From contig PMYJ01000255.1 in the NCBI GenBank assembly GCA_003170875.1, positions 796 through 16,230 on the forward strand: a stretch of DNA of 15,435 bases. Direction: 5' to 3'. The stretch is from Candidatus Dormiibacterota bacterium. Lineage in GTDB: Bacteria; Chloroflexota; Dormibacteria; Aeolococcales; Aeolococcaceae. The first letter of the stretch is position 1. Each line of letters begins with the position of its first letter. The notes beneath the pieces were generated by a model that saw nothing but the letters and a program-made list of their open reading frames with translations, was not told the DNA's origin and did not search any database. The position numbers and the translations under genes were made by a program. Below, one piece after another: positions 13,342 to 15,435 of the stretch.

Positions 13342-13982
13342 CTGGGGTCACCAGCCGGGCCGGACGGGCGTCGTCGCGCAAGCTCACCTGGACCCTGAAG
13401 TACGTTGGTGCCCAGACGCTCGGGTATCTGAGCAACCACGTCGTCAACCGGGTGCCCAGCTACTCCGTGCGCCGCGTCTGGTACGACCACGCGATCGGCA
13501 TCCGCATCGGCCGCGGCTCCAGCGTGCAGCTCGGTGTCCGCGTCTGGTTCCACGGACCCGGCCAGAACCGGCGCGGCGGTCCCTGGGAGACGGCGGGCGG
13601 CGGGTCACGGGTCGGAGCCGGGACGAGGGTCAATCGCGACTGCACGCTCGACGTTCGCGGGGGGCTCCGGATCGGCGACCACGTCAGCATCTCCCCGGAG
13701 GTGGTGATCCTCACCGCCGACCATGGACGTGACCTACCCGGCTTCCCCCTGCAGCATCGTCCGGTGGTCGTCGAGGACTACGTGTGGATCGGCATGCGGG
13801 CGATCATCCTCCCCGGTGTCCGGGTTGGCCGGGGCGCCGTGATCGCCGCCGGGGCGATCGTGACCCGCGATGTCGAGCCCCTGGCTGTGGTCGCCGGCGT
13901 TCCCGCCCGCGTCATCGGGCACCGCGATCCTGCCGCCCTGGACTACGCGTTCGTCGACGAGCCGCTCGCCCTCTTCGAATGA
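13338..13982 (+). CDS. Left-handed beta-helix O-acyltransferase
   Basis: A 214-residue hexapeptide-repeat acyltransferase of the WcaF/maltose-acetyltransferase group. Hexapeptide turns run from about residue 55 (GIRIGRGSSVQLGVRVWF) and resume after a Gly/Arg-rich insert (GPGQNRRGGPWETAGGG, ~75-92) with RVGAGTRVNRDCTLDVRGGLRIGDHVSISPEVV. The catalytic His is H129 in LTADHG. The C-terminal coil VGRGAVIAAGAIVTRDV and VVAGVPARVIG end the domain. Such enzymes transfer acetyl or similar groups from CoA to sugar hydroxyls. It is coupled on both sides by ATGA overlaps. The basic, partly hydrophobic N-terminus (SRKLTWTLKYVGAQTLGYLSN) may bring it to the membrane. The insert is slightly unusual and could set the acceptor. 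Confidence 0.88.
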   Translation: MTGVTSRAGRASSRKLTWTLKYVGAQTLGYLSNHVVNRVPSYSVRRVWYDHAIGIRIGRGSSVQLGVRVWFHGPGQNRRGGPWETAGGGSRVGAGTRVNRDCTLDVRGGLRIGDHVSISPEVVILTADHGRDLPGFPLQHRPVVVEDYVWIGMRAIILPGVRVGRGAVIAAGAIVTRDVEPLAVVAGVPARVIGHRDPAALDYAFVDEPLALFE

Positions 13983-15028
13983 TCGCCGCCTCGCCCGCAC
14001 GGCACGGCTCCGCGGAGCGCGCGGAGGTGGAGCGCCGCGCGCGGCGGCTCGCGGTCGAGCCCATCGGCGCCGCAGAGGCCTGGGACTTCCACCACCGCCA
14101 CGCCGATCTGACGACGCCGTACACGCGGCCGGACTTCGCCGAGATGCTCGCCGTCGGCTTTGGGCCGACCCTGCTCCGCCTCGGAGTCTTCGGGGAGAGA
14201 GGCATCGAGGCCGTCGTCCAGCTCGCGGTCCGGCGCAGGGGTCTGCTGGGGACCGCCGACCAGACCCCCTTCCCCTACGTCGGTCTGATGACCGGCGGTG
14301 GCGAGCGACTTCCCTCCCAGCTGCTGGCCATCCGCCGGGCGCTCGCCCGGGAGCGTGTCGCCTTCGCCGTGCTGAGCCTACCGCCGCAGGTGGTCGTCGA
14401 CCCGGAGTGGCCGCGCGGCGCGGGCGTCTTCATCCATCCGAGGACGACCTGCGTCGTGCCCACCGACGCGGCTTCGCTGGATGCCGTGGAGGCGAGGTGG
14501 GCGCGATCGGTCCGGCGAGCCACCCGGGACGGTCTGCGCGTCGAGAAGGCGACTGCCGCGGAGATGAGCGGGGCCCTGGCCGGCCTCACCGCCGATGTGC
14601 TGAGCAGATCCATGGCGGCACCGCCGGACTACCGCGAGGAGATGTTCCCGGTTGCCTGGGAGACCTTCGAGGGCGACGATGACGCCTTCCTCAGAGTGGC
14701 GCACGTGGGTGACCGCATCGAGGGGATCATGTTCTCCATCAAGCAGGGGACCACGATGTACGCCGACGGGATCGCGCGGCATCCGGCGACCCTCGGCGTG
14801 CTGATCCTCGACCTTGGCCGGCTGGCCGCCCGCTGTGGGTGCACCTCGTGCGACATCACGGGAGGCCCGCCCAAGGTCGTCGCCTACAAGGAGCGATGGG
14901 GGGCGCAGCTCTCCGAGTACCACGACGTCCACCTCAGGGACCCGCTCCTCGGCACCGCCTACGATGCCCTGCGGAGGGCCAGCCTGATGGGCAGGGCTCT
15001 GGCCGGAGGTGCGCGCCGGGGCGGGTGA
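13979..15028 (+). CDS. FemAB-like GNAT transferase
   Basis: A 349-residue FemAB-type GNAT-fold protein, last gene of the operon, starting at the ATGA overlap at 13979; the longer open frame upstream is the shadow of the acyltransferase. The N-terminal half carries TTPYTRPDFAEMLAVGFG. The second half includes WARSVRRATRDGLRVEKA near residue 174, VAHVGDRIEGIMFSIKQG, and the diagnostic CDITGGPPKVVAYKERWGAQL near 290-311 (FemAB consensus: D-x-x-G-G..K..YK-x-x-W/F-G). FemAB proteins classically transfer amino acids from tRNA to peptidoglycan precursors, and related ones occur in glycan clusters. Whether it moves an amino acid or an acyl group here is open. It differs clearly from the CelD-like protein at 5796-6965. 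Confidence 0.85.
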   Translation: MIAASPARHGSAERAEVERRARRLAVEPIGAAEAWDFHHRHADLTTPYTRPDFAEMLAVGFGPTLLRLGVFGERGIEAVVQLAVRRRGLLGTADQTPFPYVGLMTGGGERLPSQLLAIRRALARERVAFAVLSLPPQVVVDPEWPRGAGVFIHPRTTCVVPTDAASLDAVEARWARSVRRATRDGLRVEKATAAEMSGALAGLTADVLSRSMAAPPDYREEMFPVAWETFEGDDDAFLRVAHVGDRIEGIMFSIKQGTTMYADGIARHPATLGVLILDLGRLAARCGCTSCDITGGPPKVVAYKERWGAQLSEYHDVHLRDPLLGTAYDALRRASLMGRALAGGARRGG

Positions 15029-15093
15029 CGCCCCTCATCGCGAGCCCTTCGCGCCAGACGGCCGCCAAGCTGCCTGAGACCATCCTTCGGGCG
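15029..15093. other. Convergent gap between operon end and response regulator
   Basis: 65 bp between two convergent stops. The only structure seen is a weak stem CGCGA-gccct-TCGCG (15039-15053), 10 nt after the stop of the operon, without a T-run. It is too short to call as a terminator with confidence. Confidence 0.3.
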
Positions 15094-15435
15094 CTACAGC
15101 TGGACCAGCCCCTTGCGCGCCGCGTAGAGGACCGCCTGGGAGCGGTCGAAGATCTGCAGCTTCTCGTACATGTTGCTGATGTGGTTGCGGACCGTCTTCT
15201 CGCTGATCGACAGCTTGTAGGCGATCTGCTTGTTGGCCGAGCCGGTCGCGATCAGCTTGAGGATCTCGATCTCGCGGGCGGTGAGCCCGTCGTAGAAGTC
15301 CTTGGGAGTGGTGTCGCCGGTCAGCATCCCCAGCACGCGCTGGGCCACCGGCCCCGACATCACGCGCTCGCCGGCCATCACGGTGAGGATGCTGGAGATG
15401 ATGGCCTCGGGCTCGGAGTCCTTGAGAACGTAGCC
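15094..15435 (-). CDS. NarL/LuxR-family response regulator (5' end outside window)
   Basis: The C-terminal 113 residues of a two-component response regulator; the frame is open through the right edge, so the N-terminus and the phospho-accepting Asp are missing. The first visible residues, GYVLKDSEPEAIISSIL, are the end of the receiver domain, with the conserved switch Lys in VLKDS. A linker (GERVMSGPVAQRVLGMLTGD) leads to a LuxR-type helix-turn-helix: GLTAREIEILKLIATGSANKQIAYKLSISEKTVRNHISNMYEKL, with the recognition helix at SEKTVRNHISNMYEKL. It would bind DNA as a dimer once phosphorylated. An internal GTG at 15381 is not the true start. It converges on the glycan operon. Control of the glycan genes is possible but not shown. 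Confidence 0.92.
   Translation of the reverse strand, partial: GYVLKDSEPEAIISSILTVMAGERVMSGPVAQRVLGMLTGDTTPKDFYDGLTAREIEILKLIATGSANKQIAYKLSISEKTVRNHISNMYEKLQIFDRSQAVLYAARKGLVQL

Noticed and set aside
15039..15053. Stem CGCGA-gccct-TCGCG as a terminator
   Set aside because: Only five base pairs and no T-run; stems this short are common by chance in GC-rich DNA.
1..15435. Mobile element, CRISPR array, tRNA or defence system
   Set aside because: No transposase, integrase, terminal inverted repeats, spacer-repeat pattern or tRNA-like fold was seen, and all substantial genes fit glycan synthesis or its regulation.

Overview
The window is very GC-rich bacterial DNA with G/C-ending codons, many GTG starts, few Shine-Dalgarno sequences and almost no intergenic space. 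This fits a high-GC soil bacterium of the Actinomycetota, or of the neighbouring Dormibacterota/Chloroflexota. That placement is an impression from style and from the response regulator at the right edge, not a proof. The content is one exopolysaccharide or surface-glycan locus. No RNA genes, CRISPR arrays, insertion sequences or integrases were seen.

Layout. (1) A leftward operon reads from about 4319 to beyond the left edge: a GT4 glycosyltransferase, two SAM-dependent methyltransferases, then a secreted PKD-repeat protein cut by the window edge. (2) A rightward pair at 4465-6965 encodes a second GT4 glycosyltransferase and a CelD/BcsL-type acyltransferase. It is followed after a 133-bp gap by a Wzx-type flippase (7099-8697). 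(3) A leftward GT2 glycosyltransferase (8704-9618) converges on the flippase. (4) A rightward six-gene operon at 9895-15028 encodes a Wzz/GNVR chain-length co-polymerase, a CpsD-like P-loop ATPase, a 47-residue two-helix membrane protein, an O-antigen-ligase/Wzy-like polymerase, a hexapeptide-repeat O-acyltransferase and a FemAB-like transferase. (5) At the right edge is the C-terminal part of a NarL/LuxR response regulator on the minus strand, converging on the operon.

How the genes fit together. The glycosyltransferases would build a lipid-linked repeat unit and the flippase would move it across the membrane. The Wzy-like protein would polymerise it, with Wzz plus the CpsD-like ATPase controlling length. 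Methyl-, acyl- and FemAB-type transferases would decorate it. The co-polymerase and ATPase are separate proteins, as in Gram-positive systems. No initiating phosphoglycosyltransferase (WbaP/WecA type) and no outer-membrane exporter (Wza type) is present in the window. All nine within-operon junctions are stop/start overlaps (GTGA, ATGA or TGATG), so translation is probably coupled.

Most interesting points: a GGGACA-type motif recurring in all three regulatory gaps, twice as an inverted repeat with a 4-nt spacer; a GT2 gene whose first conserved strand lies upstream of every canonical start codon; an Arg in place of the Walker A Lys in the CpsD-like protein; an unrecognised 47-residue membrane protein between ATPase and polymerase; a G9 tract in a glycosyltransferase linker; and a three-copy 11-residue repeat in front of the flippase.
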